From the NCBI GenBank assembly GCA_003144015.1, contig QFWS01000005.1, positions 173,703-237,702 on the forward strand: DNA of 64,000 bases. The letters are read 5' to 3'. Under the pieces are notes generated by a model. The model searched no databases and had not been told where the DNA came from. It saw only the letters and a list, made by a program, of their open reading frames with translations. Shown here in pieces: positions 62,452-64,000 of this stretch. Numbering within the stretch: position 1 is the first letter of the stretch; every line of letters starts with the position of its first letter. The position numbers were made by a program, and so were the translations under genes. Origin of the DNA: Flavobacteriaceae bacterium LYZ1037 (GTDB lineage: Bacteria; Bacteroidota; Bacteroidia; Flavobacteriales; Flavobacteriaceae).

Positions 62452-62459
62452 TAACTTTG
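62452..62459 (+). promoter_or_regulatory. -7 promoter box of ribBA
   Basis: TAACTTTG followed by C matches TAnnTTTGC, 22 nt before the ribBA ATG and just past the lptF/G stop. It suggests that ribBA is also transcribed on its own. Confidence 0.45.
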
Positions 62460-62481
62460 CAACATCTTTAATAGTTCAATT

Positions 62482-63639
62482 ATGTCCACGCTAAAATCAG
62501 TAAAAAACACTTCTGAAATCCAATTACATAGTATTGAAGAAGCCATAAACGATATAAGAAACGGTAAGGTTATTATTGTTGTAGATGATGAAGACAGAGA
62601 AAATGAAGGTGATTTTTTAGCAGCTGCCGAAATGGTAACACCTCAAATGATCAATTTCATGGCAACTCATGGTCGTGGTCTAATTTGCACGCCTTTAACT
62701 GAAAAACGCTGTAAGGAGCTTGAATTAAATCCAATGGTTCATAACAACACAGATCCAATGGAGACAGCTTTTACCATTTCTGTAGATTTACGAGGCAATG
62801 GAGTAACTACAGGTATTTCTGCAGGAGATAGAGCAAAAACCGTAAAAGCTCTTGTAGATGATAATATTAAACCTTTTGAATTAGCACGACCTGGGCATAT
62901 TTTTCCATTAGTAGCAAAACAAGGTGGTGTTTTACGTAGAACAGGACATACTGAAGCTGCAATAGATTTCGCGAGATTGGCTGGTTTAAAACCTGCAGGC
63001 GTGATTGTGGAAATTATGAATGAAGATGGCACCATGGCACGTTTGCCACAGTTAATGAAGGTGGCAAAAAAATTCGATTTAAAAATTGTTTCAATTGAAG
63101 ATTTAGTGGCTTATCGCATGCAACACGACTCTTTAATAGAAAAGAAAGAAGATTATATTATTGAAACGCGTTTTGGAAAATTTAGATTAAGAGCGTTTCA
63201 ACAAACAACAAACGATCAAATACATATCGCACTAACAAAAGGTTCCTGGTCTAAAGACGAACCTGTTTTAACTCGTGTTAATGCTACATTAGTGAATACA
63301 GATATTCTTGGTACGCTAACAAATAATGCAGAAGAAAAGCTAGATGATATGTTTAAAGTTATCAATGATGCAGAGAAAGGTGCTATTATTTTTGTCAATC
63401 AACAATCACAATCCATGAATCTTTTAAAGCGATTGAATGTTTTAAAAGAATCTCAAATTGAAGGTCAAATAGTCAAAGCTCCTCGAATAGAAATGGATCA
63501 TAAAGATTTTGGTATTGGAGCACAAATACTACATCATTTAGATATTCATAAACTACGCCTTATTTCAAATAGCGAACAGACCAAGCGTGTTGGTATGATT
63601 GGTTATGGATTGGAAATTGTTGAATATGTGAATTATTAA
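62482..63639 (+). CDS. ribB: RibBA-like: 3,4-dihydroxy-2-butanone 4-phosphate synthase with degenerate GTP cyclohydrolase II domain
   Basis: A 385-residue two-domain riboflavin-pathway protein. The N-terminal DHBP synthase (about 12-212) is complete: VVDDEDRENEGDF (34-45), THGRGLICTPL, GDRAKTVKAL and PGHIFPLVAKQGGVLRRTGHTEA. The C-terminal half follows the GTP cyclohydrolase II layout but has no cysteine at all: the zinc-binding Cys motif is replaced around residues 266-285 (ATLVNTDILGTLTNNAEE), and the catalytic RQEGRGIG loop is replaced by VNQQSQ (305-310). So only DHBP synthase activity is expected. It resembles proteobacterial RibBX variants. A separate RibA would be needed elsewhere. Confidence 0.93.
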   Translation: MSTLKSVKNTSEIQLHSIEEAINDIRNGKVIIVVDDEDRENEGDFLAAAEMVTPQMINFMATHGRGLICTPLTEKRCKELELNPMVHNNTDPMETAFTISVDLRGNGVTTGISAGDRAKTVKALVDDNIKPFELARPGHIFPLVAKQGGVLRRTGHTEAAIDFARLAGLKPAGVIVEIMNEDGTMARLPQLMKVAKKFDLKIVSIEDLVAYRMQHDSLIEKKEDYIIETRFGKFRLRAFQQTTNDQIHIALTKGSWSKDEPVLTRVNATLVNTDILGTLTNNAEEKLDDMFKVINDAEKGAIIFVNQQSQSMNLLKRLNVLKESQIEGQIVKAPRIEMDHKDFGIGAQILHHLDIHKLRLISNSEQTKRVGMIGYGLEIVEYVNY

Positions 63640-63645
63640 AAAAAA

Positions 63646-63681
63646 AGGGAATCAAATCATTTAACATAATTTCAATTCCCT
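63646..63681 (-). terminator. Terminator of the T9SS-exported protein gene
   Basis: Stem AGGGAAT/ATTCCCT (7 bp) with a 22-nt loop; on the minus strand it leads into T9. It lies 29 bp past the stop of the leftward gene at the window edge and beyond the ribBA stop. Confidence 0.5.
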
Positions 63682-63709
63682 AATTTTCAATTAATAGCTT
63701 CTTTATAGT

Positions 63710-64000
63710 TTATTCCACCACTATTTTTTTAGTAATTTGTCCGTTGTCTGTAAATATTTTTACAAGATAGATTCCAGCTTGTAAGTGGTTGACATTAATT
63801 TTAGGACTGTCTGCAACTTGTTTTACTTTCTTTCCTAAAATATCATAAATTTCTACCTGTTGAATTTTATAAGTTGTTGCAATATGTATATAGTCTGACG
63901 TTGGATTTGGATACACCGAAATAGATCCATCCTCTAACAATTGACTAGGAACAGAAAGTGTTTCTAAATTAAAGCTTTCCAGTCCTGGAATATTTCCAGT
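63710..64000 (-). CDS. C-terminus of a T9SS-exported protein (type A sorting domain)
   Basis: Last 96 residues of a leftward gene that enters from beyond the right edge; the frame is open to base 64000. The C-terminal sorting signal of the type IX secretion system is clear: VYPNPTSDYIHI, VEIYDILGKKVKQ, NVNHLQAGIYLVKIFTDNGQ and final TKKIVVE. The passenger domain (TGNIPGLESFNLETLSVPS just ahead) lies outside and cannot be named. Such proteins are exported across the outer membrane and anchored or released. Confidence 0.92.
   Translation of the reverse strand, partial: TGNIPGLESFNLETLSVPSQLLEDGSISVYPNPTSDYIHIATTYKIQQVEIYDILGKKVKQVADSPKINVNHLQAGIYLVKIFTDNGQITKKIVVE

Noticed and set aside
1..64000. 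tRNA, rRNA, CRISPR arrays, prophage or insertion sequences
   Set aside because: No cloverleaf-like block with tRNA arm motifs, no direct-repeat/spacer arrays and no transposase, integrase or phage gene was recognised; a dedicated search could still find a short RNA gene.

Overview
The window is chromosomal DNA of a member of the Flavobacteriaceae (phylum Bacteroidota). The evidence is a low G+C content with A/T-rich intergenic DNA, near absence of Shine-Dalgarno sequences, promoter boxes of the Bacteroidota type (TAnnTTTG, once with TTG exactly 19 nt upstream), a type IX secretion C-terminal sorting domain at the right edge, and typical flavobacterial families (DUF6090, DUF6952, membrane LytTR regulators). 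The genus cannot be fixed from the sequence alone. The region is almost entirely coding, about 60 genes, with no rRNA, tRNA, CRISPR array, insertion sequence or prophage that I could see.

Layout. 1-4.3 kb: end of a short-chain dehydrogenase, an SRPBCC protein, an UPF0173 hydrolase, then menA and menB. 4.3-8.5 kb: a leftward operon menI-menF-menD-cvfB. Together these give most of menaquinone synthesis; menC, menE and a clear menH are absent from the window. 8.5-14.2 kb: an alpha/beta hydrolase, an acetyltransferase, an orphan adenine-N6 DNA methyltransferase, a nitronate monooxygenase-like protein and a secreted M28 peptidase. 14.3-20.1 kb: dnaK, sdaA, panB and an RluA-type pseudouridine synthase. 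20.1-23.8 kb: an unusual leftward cluster of a small secreted protein, three tandem seven-helix membrane paralogues and a one-helix histidine kinase without a response regulator. 24-34 kb: comM/yifB, a second nitronate monooxygenase-like gene, a YheT-type hydrolase, adenine deaminase, a DsbD-type reductase, tilS and pabB. 34.3-39 kb: a DEAD-box-family helicase with DEVD, an esterase-TPR protein, a MotA/TolQ-like protein and a class C serine hydrolase. 39.3-47.6 kb: a LytS/LytTR two-component pair, a large PLP enzyme, a lipoprotein fusing an intradiol-dioxygenase fold to a thioredoxin-like domain, a membrane LytTR regulator and two DUF6090 proteins. 47.6-54.5 kb: lpdA, a PAS-LuxR regulator, an Lrp regulator divergent from methionine gamma-lyase, a YdjM-type membrane protein and NhaC. 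54.6-57.4 kb: a peroxide-defence block (2-Cys peroxiredoxin, thioredoxin, DUF6952; thiol peroxidase). 57-64 kb: dgkA, ftsK, lolA, lptF/G and ribBA, a rightward envelope/division cluster, then a T9SS-exported protein.

The most unusual content is the three-paralogue seven-helix/kinase cluster, with a 46-bp copy of a neighbouring gene lodged between two paralogues; the dioxygenase-thioredoxin lipoprotein beside a membrane LytTR regulator; a RibBA whose GTP cyclohydrolase II half has lost every cysteine; and a sigma-54-like promoter with TGACA/TGTCA repeats upstream of dnaK. All functional statements rest on recognising motifs by eye; no database search was run.
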